From NCBI RefSeq assembly GCF_003182355.1, contig NZ_QGTW01000002.1:458284-522283 (forward strand): a DNA stretch of 64,000 nucleotides. The letters run 5' to 3'. Positions within the stretch are counted from its first letter, which is position 1. Each line of letters starts with the position of its first letter. The DNA is from Cytobacillus oceanisediminis. GTDB lineage: Bacteria; Bacillota; Bacilli; Bacillales; Cytobacillaceae. Below the pieces are notes generated by a model. The model worked only from the letters and a program-made list of their open reading frames with translations. It was not told the origin of the DNA and made no database searches. The position numbers were made by a program, and so were the translations under genes. Positions 7,986-16,065 of the stretch are shown here, one piece after another.

Positions 7986-9581
7986 ATGAACATCATGCAA
8001 GATAAAATCTCCAGACTTTTTGAAGTCAATCGGAGCCTGACTCAGTCTCTTGATTTGCAGGATATATTAAAGAAGCTGGTAGAGGCAGCATTTGATTTAA
8101 TAGAGAACGCAGATACTACGATTCTATATACCTTAAATGAAGATGGATTGCTGCATTTTTCCCATGGTGTAGGGGTAGAGGCCCAGTTTATGCAACAGGT
8201 AAAATTTGAGCCGGGAGAATCTCTGACTGGCCTCGTTTTTCTTACAAAAAAGGGCGTCATTGCTTCGGGTCATGAGTTTAGGGAACATATGAGCCGCATG
8301 TCTGAAACCAATTATGTTCACTTTTTTAACGGCGTCTTCCGGCGGGAGGTTAAAAGCGGAATTGTGGTGCCATTGGTTTATAAAGAAGAATGTATTGGCG
8401 TGCTAGTGGTAGATAATTTTGATAGAGATGTCCAATTTACAGAGGAAGACTATCAAATTCTGGAGATTGTGGCGGACCAGGCAGCGATTGCCATTATGAA
8501 TTCCAGGCTATACGAAGACTTAAAGCAGAGGAATGAAGAGCTAAGCCATTCTCTGGATAGTCATCGGAAATTCACGAAGATTTTGCTTGAGGGCAGAGGC
8601 GTATCCTATATTCTTGAAACGATCAGCAGTATTTTGGGAACCCGGGTGACATATGCTGAAACCTCTTTTGATGAATCCTGTTCTTTTCCGATTATCAGCT
8701 CGAACGAACTCTTTGGATATTTCCAGCTAAAAGTACCCATTGATGGCTTAACGAATATCCAGAAGGCTGCTTTAGAGCACGCAGCGACTGCGCTGTCATT
8801 GGACTTTGTAAAGCAAAATACCCTTTTTGAAAAAGAAATGCACTTAAGAGAAGAAGCATTTCACGATATTGTGAACGGAACTCGTGTGAGTGAAGGGATT
8901 ATGGGAAAATTCAATTTTAACGAAAAGGTCAGAATTTCTTGTATGATGCTTGATTGCAAGTCCGGTTTTTTGTGGGATGCCGCTAGCTTCCGGCAAAAGG
9001 AAAAGCTCGTAAGGTCATTGGAACAGATATTGAAAAAATATTATGAGACCAGTATCGTTTTTACAAAATCAGATCAGATTGTTGTCCTGCTGGCTAATGT
9101 GCGGAAGCAGTGCGGTCAAAATCTTGCGGAAGAAATTTGTGCGGTCCTTGAAACCAATAAACAGATAGCAATTGGGCTGGGAAGAGAGGTTCCTTTAAAA
9201 GAAATAGCTGATTCCTACCGTGAAGCAGCCGAAGCCGTTTCGTATTATAAAAGCCTAAAAAACAAAAGCTTTGTGACCTATTCAGAGCTGGGAGTGGAAA
9301 GGCTCTGGCTTAATACAGAACGCAGCTTGCTGGATAAGTTTGTAGCAGACAAGATCGGCCTATTACTGCATATGGAGCCGGAGTATCTGTCTACGATGCA
9401 AACCTTTATCTCCCATAATAAAAGCCATAAGAAGACGGCTGCTCTAATGCATATTCATCCGAATACCTTAACGTATCGGCTTAAAAAAATCGAGAAAGAG
9501 TTAAAGGTTGATTTTAATAGAAAAGAAGACTGGATCAATATGGTGCTCGCTTTTCAAATCTTCGAATACCTGAGCTCTTAA
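7986..9581 (+). CDS. GAF-PucR family transcriptional activator
   Basis: A 531-residue regulator with an N-terminal GAF sensor domain (about residues 15-175), a middle CdaR/GGDEF-like region (about 300-420) and a C-terminal PucR-type helix-turn-helix (about 470-525; KKTAALMHIHPNTLTYRLKK). PucR relatives activate purine, sugar-acid or amino-acid catabolism genes. AAAGGAG lies 8 nt before the ATG. The gene precedes the aldehyde dehydrogenase operon starting at 9692 in the same direction and is the obvious candidate activator. Its inducer is not predictable. Confidence 0.88.
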   Translation: MNIMQDKISRLFEVNRSLTQSLDLQDILKKLVEAAFDLIENADTTILYTLNEDGLLHFSHGVGVEAQFMQQVKFEPGESLTGLVFLTKKGVIASGHEFREHMSRMSETNYVHFFNGVFRREVKSGIVVPLVYKEECIGVLVVDNFDRDVQFTEEDYQILEIVADQAAIAIMNSRLYEDLKQRNEELSHSLDSHRKFTKILLEGRGVSYILETISSILGTRVTYAETSFDESCSFPIISSNELFGYFQLKVPIDGLTNIQKAALEHAATALSLDFVKQNTLFEKEMHLREEAFHDIVNGTRVSEGIMGKFNFNEKVRISCMMLDCKSGFLWDAASFRQKEKLVRSLEQILKKYYETSIVFTKSDQIVVLLANVRKQCGQNLAEEICAVLETNKQIAIGLGREVPLKEIADSYREAAEAVSYYKSLKNKSFVTYSELGVERLWLNTERSLLDKFVADKIGLLLHMEPEYLSTMQTFISHNKSHKKTAALMHIHPNTLTYRLKKIEKELKVDFNRKEDWINMVLAFQIFEYLSS

Positions 9582-9691
9582 TTGGTATGCGTCACAATGA
9601 ATCCTAGTAATCTTTGGTTATCACCACATATACATTAAATTTTCTAAATATTATAATTAATCTCATATTACTTATGGTAAGGAGAGATTTG

Positions 9692-11197
9692 ATGACGACT
9701 GAAATGAATAACCAAAGCACAGCTGTTGAAAAGCAAAGGGATGGGGAAGTTAAAACCTACTACAATTATATTCATGGGGATTGGGTTCCATCTGTTACAG
9801 GGGAAACATATCCAAGCCTAAACCCTGCAAACACAGAAGAGGTATTAGGGTATTTTCAGAAGTCCAATGCTGTCGATGTACAGTTAGCCATTCAAAGCGC
9901 CCAAAAGGCTTTTCCCGCGTGGAAAGGGACATCTCCGATCAGCCGTGGTGACATCCTATTTAGACTGATCTTTCTGCTTGAACAGGAAAAAGAAGAGCTG
10001 GCAGAAATCATTACGAAGGAAGTTGGCAAAACGATTGAGGCTGCCCGCAAAGAAGTGGATGCAACGGTTCAGGCTCTTAAGCATTTTAGCGGTGAGGCCA
10101 ACCGGCTTTCGGGTGAAACAGTCCCTGCCATTGACCCAAATACTTTCGCCTGTACTATTCAGGAACCGCTTGGAGTGGTTGCGGTCGTCACTCCTTTTAA
10201 TTTTCCTCTGGGAATTGCGATTTATAAAATAGCCCCATCGATGCTTGCGGGAAATACCATTATTTATAAAGCAGCAAGTGATACATCTCTTGTAGCTGTA
10301 AAGGTTGCCGAACTGTTTGAAAAAGCAGGAATGCCTAAGGGCGTACTTAATATGATTACGGGACCGGGTTCAGTAGTTGGTGAAGAGCTTGGGACCAATC
10401 CAGAGATCAAAGCCGTATCCTTTACTGGCTCTTCTGATGTGGGCATTCATCTTGGGAAGCTCGTTACAGCACATGGCGGAAAAATGCAGGCTGAAATGGG
10501 CGGGAAAAATGCGACCATTATTCTGGAGGATGCCAATCTGGAGGAAGCCGTACAGAGCGTGGTCATCAGCGGTTTTTACAACAACGGGCAAAGCTGTACT
10601 GGAACGAGCCGTGTGATTGTGCCTCGCTCTATTTCCAGGAAGGTAATCGAATTATTAGTTGAAAAAGCGAAGCAAATTAAAGTCGGCAATGGAATCCGGG
10701 AAGGATACGACAATGGGGCTGTGGCAAATAAGCATCAATTAAATACTTATCTTCATTATGTGAATAGCGCCATATCAGAAGGAGCCGTTCTTGAATATGG
10801 CGGAGAGCAGCTGACTGATGGCGAAAAAGCGAATGGCTATTTTGTTGCTCCAACTGTCTTTAGCAAAGTAACGAAGGACTTTACCATTGCGAAAGAAGAA
10901 ATTTTTGGACCTGTGGTTGCGGTGATGGAAGTGGATTCTTATGAAGAAGCTATAGAGCTTGCGAATGATACGGATTTTGGTTTATCATCTGCCATTTTTA
11001 CCAATGACCTTCAAAAGGCCTTTGATTTCGTCCGTAAAATTGAAACAGGTGTCACTCATATCAATATCCCATCCAATCATTATGAAAACCAGCTCCCATT
11101 TGGCGGAAAAAAGACATCAAGCATCGGCCCGCGTGAACAGGGAAGCTCGGCATTGGATTTCTGGCTGGATACGAAAACGGTCTATATTAAACCATAA
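9692..11197 (+). CDS. NAD(P)-dependent aldehyde dehydrogenase (ketoglutarate-semialdehyde dehydrogenase-like)
   Basis: Oxidises an aldehyde, probably an acidic semialdehyde, to the acid. The start is ATG 9692 with AAGGAGAG upstream; the longer frame from 9614 begins with an implausible hydrophobic stretch. The 501-residue protein carries the NAD-binding TPFNFPLG segment, the general base Glu268 in AEMGGKN and the nucleophile Cys302 in NGQSCTGTSR. These motifs and the overall look fit the alpha-ketoglutaric semialdehyde dehydrogenase/YcbD branch of the superfamily. It lies 25 bp before a beta-hydroxyacid dehydrogenase and two membrane protein genes. The exact substrate is an inference. Confidence 0.85.
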   Translation: MTTEMNNQSTAVEKQRDGEVKTYYNYIHGDWVPSVTGETYPSLNPANTEEVLGYFQKSNAVDVQLAIQSAQKAFPAWKGTSPISRGDILFRLIFLLEQEKEELAEIITKEVGKTIEAARKEVDATVQALKHFSGEANRLSGETVPAIDPNTFACTIQEPLGVVAVVTPFNFPLGIAIYKIAPSMLAGNTIIYKAASDTSLVAVKVAELFEKAGMPKGVLNMITGPGSVVGEELGTNPEIKAVSFTGSSDVGIHLGKLVTAHGGKMQAEMGGKNATIILEDANLEEAVQSVVISGFYNNGQSCTGTSRVIVPRSISRKVIELLVEKAKQIKVGNGIREGYDNGAVANKHQLNTYLHYVNSAISEGAVLEYGGEQLTDGEKANGYFVAPTVFSKVTKDFTIAKEEIFGPVVAVMEVDSYEEAIELANDTDFGLSSAIFTNDLQKAFDFVRKIETGVTHINIPSNHYENQLPFGGKKTSSIGPREQGSSALDFWLDTKTVYIKP

Positions 11198-11222
11198 CAT
11201 CAGGTGAAGGGAGGGACGTCGT

Positions 11223-12083
11223 GTGAAAAATATAGGTGTGATTGGCTGCGGGGCAATGGGTAAAGGGATTGTTAAAAATTTAATCAAGAACGGTTATAAG
11301 GTTTTTGCTTATGATCCTAGTGCAGATGCATTGGCAATATGCGAGGAGCTTGGGGCGATTCCCCAGCCCTCTCCATTTGAAGCAGGGAGGCAGGCTGAAC
11401 TAGTAATTTCTTCATTGCCTGGACCAGGTATTGTCAAGGATGTTATGATGGGAGAAAGCGGAGTCTTTGCTGCTTTAAAGCCTCGCAGTTTTGTCCTGGA
11501 TATGAGCACCATTGATCCCGCAACAGCCCAGGATTTATACCAGGCTGCAAAGGAGAAGGGCATCCATTTTTATGACTGTCCGTTAAGCGGGGGGCCTAAG
11601 GGTGCTGATGCCGGTACGTTGACCATAATGGTTGGGGGAGACGATAGATATATAGCAGACATTCGCCCGGTCTTGGAGAGTGTAGGAAAGGATATTTTTC
11701 TGCTTGGCTCTTCAGGTTCAGGACAGGTGGCGAAGCTGTGCCATAACATGCTTGTTGCAGTGATTACTGCAGGGCTTGGGGAGGCCTTTGCAGTAGGGGA
11801 AAAAGCAGGTATCAGCCGGTCTCAGCTTGCGGAAGTCATTCAAAGCGGCTCAGCTCATAATCGAGTGCTGTCCGTGTTTGGTGAGAATATCCTTAAACAT
11901 ACATACGAGAATGTGCTTTTCAGCCTAGAGCATATGAACAAGGATATCCACTTATACACGGACACAGCCGAGCATTACAGTGAAGATTCTCCAATGGGAC
12001 AACTGGTTTGCAGCATCTATGAGAAAGCGATGGAGCAAGGGAAAGCGAAGCTCGATTCATCGGCAATCTGCGAGGGGATCTAG
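11223..12083 (+). CDS. Beta-hydroxyacid dehydrogenase (3-hydroxyisobutyrate/tartronate-semialdehyde reductase family)
   Basis: NAD(P)-dependent oxidoreductase interconverting a beta-hydroxy acid and its semialdehyde, 286 residues. The N-terminal Rossmann motif GVIGCGAMG, the substrate loop PLSGGPKGA (near residues 120-128) and catalytic Lys171 in GQVAKLCHN are all present. It starts at GTG 11223 behind a strong GGGAGGG. It lies between the aldehyde dehydrogenase and the DUF3100-like membrane pair, so these enzymes may share a semialdehyde intermediate. The family is certain; the choice among 3-hydroxyisobutyrate, 3-hydroxypropionate and glycerate is not. Confidence 0.88.
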   Translation: MKNIGVIGCGAMGKGIVKNLIKNGYKVFAYDPSADALAICEELGAIPQPSPFEAGRQAELVISSLPGPGIVKDVMMGESGVFAALKPRSFVLDMSTIDPATAQDLYQAAKEKGIHFYDCPLSGGPKGADAGTLTIMVGGDDRYIADIRPVLESVGKDIFLLGSSGSGQVAKLCHNMLVAVITAGLGEAFAVGEKAGISRSQLAEVIQSGSAHNRVLSVFGENILKHTYENVLFSLEHMNKDIHLYTDTAEHYSEDSPMGQLVCSIYEKAMEQGKAKLDSSAICEGI

Positions 12084-12108
12084 TAATCTTTTATCTAGGG
12101 GGGAAATT

Positions 12109-12936
12109 ATGAAAAACGAAAAGACAGAAATTTTGAAAGATTGGCGCTTGCATGCGATTGTACTAGTTCTTGTGGCAGCCACAGAAGCAATTGGGCAGAT
12201 CAGCTTTAAGGTAGGCGCCGGTGTTATTCTCCTGCTGCCTATGCTGTATGCCTTTTTCCTGGGCCTAGGGCTTTACTTCACACCTCTTGTGAAAGAAAAA
12301 CAGGCAAAAAATGCCGAGCCTCTTATCATTCTGGGCGTTACCCTGTTAATTGCTAAAATTGGTGTGACGATTGGACCGCAGATTGATGCGATTATTGCGG
12401 CTGGCCCATCCCTTTTGCTTCAGGAGCTTGGAAATTTAGGGACCATTTTATTTGCTCTTCCAATTGCCATTCTTCTTGGATTTAAAAGAGAGGCCATCGG
12501 TATGACCCACTCGGTTGGCCGGGAGCCGAATGTTGGGCTGATTATGAATAAATACGGATTCGATTCACCAGAGGGCAGAGGTGTAATGGCTATTTATATT
12601 TTTGGTACTGTGTTTGGTGCTGCCTTCCTTGGATTGATTTCCGGATTCCTGGCTACCATTACTCCCCTCCATCCTCTATCGTTTGCGATGGCATCGGGTG
12701 TGGGAAGCGGAAGTATGATGGCTGCTGCCAGCGGATCGCTTGTTGCTGCATTCCCTGAAATGGAGGCCCAGATTATCGCCTTTGCTGGTGCCAGTAACTT
12801 GCTTTCCCTTTCAACAGGTCTATATGCAAGTATTTTCATAGGGCTGCCTCTTACGGAGAAGCTATATTCCATCATGATGAGACGAAAAGAGAAAAAGGCT
12901 TCAGATGCGGATAAAGGGGGAGACATTCATGCTTAA
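12109..12936 (+). CDS. DUF3100-like multipass membrane protein
   Basis: Integral membrane protein of 275 residues with about eight hydrophobic segments. The conserved cytosolic/re-entrant-looking section THSVGREPNVGLIMNKYG (about residues 131-148), followed by SPEGRGVMAIYIFGT and GVGSGSMMAAASGS, resembles DUF3100 proteins. The start is ATG 12109 after GGGGGGAAATT, not the longer upstream frame, which overlaps the previous gene. Its end overlaps the next membrane gene by 8 nt, suggesting the two make one complex. The operon context (two dehydrogenases) hints at transport of an organic acid or amino-acid-like compound, but no function is established. Confidence 0.72.
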   Translation: MKNEKTEILKDWRLHAIVLVLVAATEAIGQISFKVGAGVILLLPMLYAFFLGLGLYFTPLVKEKQAKNAEPLIILGVTLLIAKIGVTIGPQIDAIIAAGPSLLLQELGNLGTILFALPIAILLGFKREAIGMTHSVGREPNVGLIMNKYGFDSPEGRGVMAIYIFGTVFGAAFLGLISGFLATITPLHPLSFAMASGVGSGSMMAAASGSLVAAFPEMEAQIIAFAGASNLLSLSTGLYASIFIGLPLTEKLYSIMMRRKEKKASDADKGGDIHA

Positions 12937-13381
12937 AAACATAACAGAGTGGTTTCTCATTTTGGCGGTATTCGGTTTTTCAGCCATTGTTGGGAACTGG
13001 ATCGGATATGATATCCTGCCAACAGCTGCAATTCCTGGGATGCTTGTTTTAATTGTTATAAGTGTTCTAGGCCTTATTCTTGAAAAAGTGGTGCCAGGCA
13101 ACATTCCTAGCGTCGGTTATATCGGCATTATTGGAATCATTGTTTCCATTCCATGGTTTCCCGGCTCGGAATATATAGTGAAATGGACGACCCAAGTGAA
13201 TATACTTGCTCTTGCAACTCCAATTCTTGCCTATGCAGGTATTTCAATCGGAAAGAACTGGGCTGACTTTTCCAAGCTGGGCTGGAGAAGCATTATTGTC
13301 GCAATCTTTGTGTTCTTCGGAACCTTCATTGGATCTGCGGTTATCGCCGAGATTATTTTACGTATGCAAGGGATTATTTAA
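12929..13381 (+). CDS. Small membrane protein, partner of the DUF3100-like protein
   Basis: A 150-residue protein with about five hydrophobic helices; the segment YAGISIGKNWADFSKLGWR (about 103-121) is a polar connector before the last helix. The start is ATG 12929 with AAAGGGGGAG upstream, inside the last codons of the preceding gene. I cannot name a family with certainty, though the GISIGK...W pattern recalls DUF340/LysO-type exporters. The overlap argues for a two-part carrier. A strong terminator follows. Confidence 0.65.
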   Translation: MLKNITEWFLILAVFGFSAIVGNWIGYDILPTAAIPGMLVLIVISVLGLILEKVVPGNIPSVGYIGIIGIIVSIPWFPGSEYIVKWTTQVNILALATPILAYAGISIGKNWADFSKLGWRSIIVAIFVFFGTFIGSAVIAEIILRMQGII

Positions 13382-13391
13382 TGGTTTTGCG

Positions 13392-13421
13392 GCCCGGCAG
13401 GAGTTTATCTGCCGGGCTTTT
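13392..13421 (+). terminator. Rho-independent terminator
   Basis: GCCCGGCAG / CTGCCGGGC perfect 9-bp stem with an 8-nt loop and TTTT. It ends the 9692-13381 operon. Confidence 0.9.
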
Positions 13422-13539
13422 CATGATTAGGCGGGGAGTAGCGCATTTTAGCTATCCATCCGTAAAATTAAAGGTAAAATCCTATTTAATCACCTGATTG
13501 ATTGGTTTTTCTTGCGTGTTTTTTTAGCTGCTTCAGATA

Positions 13540-13660
13540 TATCGGTCACTTTGTCATGTTTATCGGTCAGATTTGCTTTTTATCGGTCACTTTTTCAATA
13601 TATCGGTCAGATTTCGATTTTATCGGTCAGTTTTCCGATATATCGGTCACTTTGCGTCAT
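13540..13660 (+). repeat. Array of six TATCGGTCA motifs at 20-bp spacing
   Basis: TATCGGTCA begins at 13540, 13561, 13581, 13601, 13621 and 13641: one 21-bp step, then exactly 20 bp each time. The intervening 11-12 bases are T-rich and not conserved. The array fills much of the 360-bp gap between the DUF3100-like operon and the M20 hydrolase. The spacing is two helical turns. No protein-coding role is plausible because 20 is not a multiple of three. A similar but unrelated-sequence array lies at 57657. Confidence 0.9.
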
Positions 13661-13740
13661 ATCAACATTCTAACTATTGCATAGTCGTAATAGGATTTAA
13701 ACCTATGAATTTATCAAATAAGAAAAGAGAGGGATCTGTA

Positions 13741-15030
13741 ATGAAAAGAAACCTGTATGAACAACTTATAAAAGATTATAATGGTGAGCTTACTCATTCT
13801 GGTGTCAGCGGTGATAGATTGGCTTTAAGACTTGATGAGCTTTCCAAAATAGGCCTTATGGAAAGCGGCGGGGTCACACGCCCTGGCTATTCAGCAGAGG
13901 AAAAAAGAGCAAAAGAATTAGTGATCAGCTGGATGGAGAGTGCTGGTTTAAGTGTGACTACAGATGGTGCCGGCAATGTATTTGGAAGGCTGGAAGGGAA
14001 AAAAGATACTCCTGCCATTGTTTCAGGTTCGCATGTCGATAGCGTTCCAAACGGAGGGCACTTTGATGGCCCCCTCGGCGTTCTGTCTGCTTTGGAAGTA
14101 GTGGAAGCATGGAAAGAAACAGGATACATACCGGAAAAGCCTTATGAGGTTGCTATTTTTTCAGATGAAGAGGGTTCCCGATTTAAGAGCAGCTTAACAG
14201 GCAGCCGGGCTTTTATGGGCCAACTAAAGCCGGAGGAAATGGATAGCCTGCGTGATGAAAATGGGAAGTCATTCAGAGAAGTTTTAGCCGAATATGGCAG
14301 CAGTGCTGAAGAGTGCTTAAGGGCCGGAAACAACAGGCGGGAAATGGACACCTTTGTCGAAGTGCATATTGAACAGGGAAAGGTGCTGGAAAGAGAAGGC
14401 CAGCCTGTTGGAGTCGTAAGAGGCATTGCAGGCCCGGCCTCGCTGGAGGTAACTTTTACGGGGGAAGCCGGACATGCAGGAAATACGCCGATGGCTGGGC
14501 GCAAAGATCCGCTGGTGGCTGCCTCGTTATTTGTGGGAGCCATTGAGAAGTTTCCAAAACAAGTCAGCGATACAGCCGTTGCCACTGTCGGAAAGCTGAA
14601 CGTACATCCAAACGGCTTTAATGTCATCGCCCAAGAAGTTAAATTGATTGTGGATATTCGGGATATCTTTGAAGAAACCCGTGACCAGCTGCTGGAGCTC
14701 ATTACAGCCGTGGCCCGAAAAATAGCCGAGGAAAGAAATATTGAAGTACAAATGAACCTGAATGCAAAAATAAAGCCACTGCCGATTAAAGACACACTTC
14801 AGGCTAAAATAGCAGGATCCCTCTCCAAATTTGATATAAAACCAGTCTATATTCCGAGCGGTGCCGGACATGACACGATGATTGTAGGAACTGAAATACC
14901 AGCTGCCATGCTGTTTGTTCGAAGCAAGGATGGCATCAGCCACAATCCGCGCGAATGGACTTCCTTAAATGACTGTGTTTATGGTGTCCATGTTTTGAAG
15001 GATTTTGTTGAGGGGCTTATGGAAGATTAA
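13741..15030 (+). CDS. M20 family N-carbamoyl-L-amino-acid hydrolase / allantoate amidohydrolase-like
   Basis: Zinc-dependent amidohydrolase of 429 residues that probably cleaves an N-carbamoyl (ureido) amino acid into amino acid, CO2 and ammonia. The M20 metal residues are visible: His98 in GSHVDSVPNGG, Asp109 in FDGPLG and Glu143-Glu144 in FSDEEGSRF; VEVHIEQGKVLE (about 205-216) and SGAGHDTM plus DGISHNPREW near the C-terminus complete the hydantoinase/carbamoylase signature. ATG 13741 has GAGAGGG upstream; the longer frame from 13573 runs through the repeat array and is not credible. Beta-ureidopropionase or allantoate hydrolase activity are alternatives. Confidence 0.88.
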   Translation: MKRNLYEQLIKDYNGELTHSGVSGDRLALRLDELSKIGLMESGGVTRPGYSAEEKRAKELVISWMESAGLSVTTDGAGNVFGRLEGKKDTPAIVSGSHVDSVPNGGHFDGPLGVLSALEVVEAWKETGYIPEKPYEVAIFSDEEGSRFKSSLTGSRAFMGQLKPEEMDSLRDENGKSFREVLAEYGSSAEECLRAGNNRREMDTFVEVHIEQGKVLEREGQPVGVVRGIAGPASLEVTFTGEAGHAGNTPMAGRKDPLVAASLFVGAIEKFPKQVSDTAVATVGKLNVHPNGFNVIAQEVKLIVDIRDIFEETRDQLLELITAVARKIAEERNIEVQMNLNAKIKPLPIKDTLQAKIAGSLSKFDIKPVYIPSGAGHDTMIVGTEIPAAMLFVRSKDGISHNPREWTSLNDCVYGVHVLKDFVEGLMED

Positions 15031-15050
15031 ATCTGAATCATACCATTCTG

Positions 15051-15085
15051 AAAAGAGCAGCCAAATATATCCGGCTGCTCTTTTT
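15051..15085 (+). terminator. Rho-independent terminator of the M20 hydrolase gene
   Basis: AAAGAGCAGCC / GGCTGCTCTTT stem with a 9-10 nt loop and TTTTT tail. Confidence 0.9.
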
Positions 15086-15164
15086 GTGCGTACGGCTTGG
15101 ATGCAGTCTGCAGGGGGCATTTCCAGAGCCTTAAATTTAAGGTTTTTGATCAATTTAAATGTAA

Positions 15165-15197
15165 TGGAAAATAAAAATAGCCACCTGAAAGATGGCT
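15165..15197 (-). terminator. Terminator of the yesL-like gene
   Basis: Read on the minus strand, AGCCATCT TTC AGGTGGCT is followed by ATTTTTATTTT. Confidence 0.75.
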
Positions 15198-15218
15198 AAA
15201 TGGGTTGAGGATCTCATG

Positions 15219-15809
15219 TTATTCAGGCTGGACAGCAGAGATTTTAGTAAACACCCGGTAACAAAGGAGATAATTCACATAGGCATATACACTGAATATA
15301 AAGAAAAAAGTGACCGACCATGTCAAGACAAACAAAACGCATAAGGCCAGCAGGAAAATGGATGCAATAGTAGTTGGAAAGTATCTAACTGAAAAGAATA
15401 AAGAGTTCTTTATTGCGCTCATAAAATGAACATTATAATTTGCAATGGTAGAGAAAATAAAGCTGGAAATAGACAGAAAGAGAGTTCCGAATATAGTAAG
15501 GATAGGTAAAAGAATAGATTGAAATTCACCGAGATTTTCCATTAGGAAATAGTCGATACTAAATATCCCGGCAAAGGCTAGCCAAACAAGGCCTAGCAAA
15601 AAGCTTAATTTAAAATTCTTTTTGAAGAAATGAATAAAAGGTCTAAACACGCTATAGTCTTTATGCAAAATCCATTGCCGGATGACACAGTACATGGCTA
15701 CAGTTGCCGGAAAAATTGTCATCACAGGCAGACAAAACAATAGCCAAAGAATATTAAGCAGAAAAAAAGAAGTTAGAAATTCAAGTATCCTCATTATTTT
15801 TTCATTCAC
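15219..15809 (-). CDS. YesL-like (DUF624) membrane protein
   Basis: Multipass membrane protein with about five helices. The N-terminal pattern LNILWLLFCLPVMTIFPAT is the hallmark of YesL/DUF624 proteins, which often accompany plant-polysaccharide transport genes; the molecular role is unknown. The frame is open to a TTG at 15830, but I prefer GTG 15809 (196 residues), which has GGTGAG upstream; the TTG lies 6 bp from an AraR box and has no ribosome site. The AraR box at 15836 suggests induction by arabinose. It lies downstream of araR on the same strand behind a separate terminator. Confidence 0.8.
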   Translation of the reverse strand: MNEKIMRILEFLTSFFLLNILWLLFCLPVMTIFPATVAMYCVIRQWILHKDYSVFRPFIHFFKKNFKLSFLLGLVWLAFAGIFSIDYFLMENLGEFQSILLPILTIFGTLFLSISSFIFSTIANYNVHFMSAIKNSLFFSVRYFPTTIASIFLLALCVLFVLTWSVTFFFIFSVYAYVNYLLCYRVFTKISAVQPE

Positions 15810-15835
15810 TTGACTCACCAAACTTATCAAAGTTT

Positions 15836-15851
15836 ACTTGCACGTACAATT
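15836..15851 (-). promoter_or_regulatory. AraR operator before the yesL-like gene
   Basis: ACTTGCACGTACAATT (plus strand) differs at one defined position from the Bacillus subtilis AraR consensus ANTTGTNCGTACAANT. It lies just upstream of the gene, where it would block transcription in the absence of arabinose. Confidence 0.8.
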
Positions 15852-15930
15852 AAAATAGCATATTTTCATGTAAAAAAGAAGACTTCTTAAGAACATATGA
15901 AGGAATAGATAGATATAATAAGAGTTTTTA

Positions 15931-15979
15931 GTAAACACCGCCCTATCTTGTCCATACAAGTTAGGGCGGTGTGGTTTAC
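15931..15979. repeat. Long imperfect hairpin
   Basis: ACACCGCCCTA and TAGGGCGGTGT form a perfect 11-bp inverted repeat; the inner CTTGT...ACAAG and the outer GTAAA...TTTAC extend it, with bulges. There is no T tract on either strand, so it is not an obvious terminator. It sits between the araR terminator and the yesL AraR box. Confidence 0.8.
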
Positions 15980-16008
15980 CAAAGGTACAAAAAAGTGAAA
16001 GGAAGGAT

Positions 16009-16057
16009 AATAAAAAACAAAGGCGGACGCATTCTTTATTCATAAGAATGCGTCCGC
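16009..16057 (-). terminator. Rho-independent terminator of araR
   Basis: Minus-strand GCGGACGCATTCTT...AAGAATGCGTCCGC is a perfect 14-bp stem with a short AT loop, followed by CTTTGTTTTTT. Confidence 0.92.
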
Positions 16058-16065
16058 TAATTTGT

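Noticed and set aside
11980..12108. N-terminal extension of the DUF3100-like protein
   Set aside because: Overlaps the preceding dehydrogenase in another frame; ATG 12109 follows a strong ribosome site.
13540..13649. CRISPR array
   Set aside because: Repeat of 9 bp with 11-12 bp spacers is far too short, and no cas genes are present. The same holds for 57657-57769.
13573..13740. 56-residue N-terminal extension of the M20 hydrolase
   Set aside because: It is translated from the 20-bp repeat array; ATG 13741 has its own ribosome site and fits the family.
14142..14795. 217-codon antisense frame
   Set aside because: Shadow of the M20 hydrolase gene, which has full motif support.
15834..16043. 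69-codon minus-strand frame between araR and yesL
   Set aside because: Runs through the araR terminator stem and the long hairpin; it is non-coding structure.
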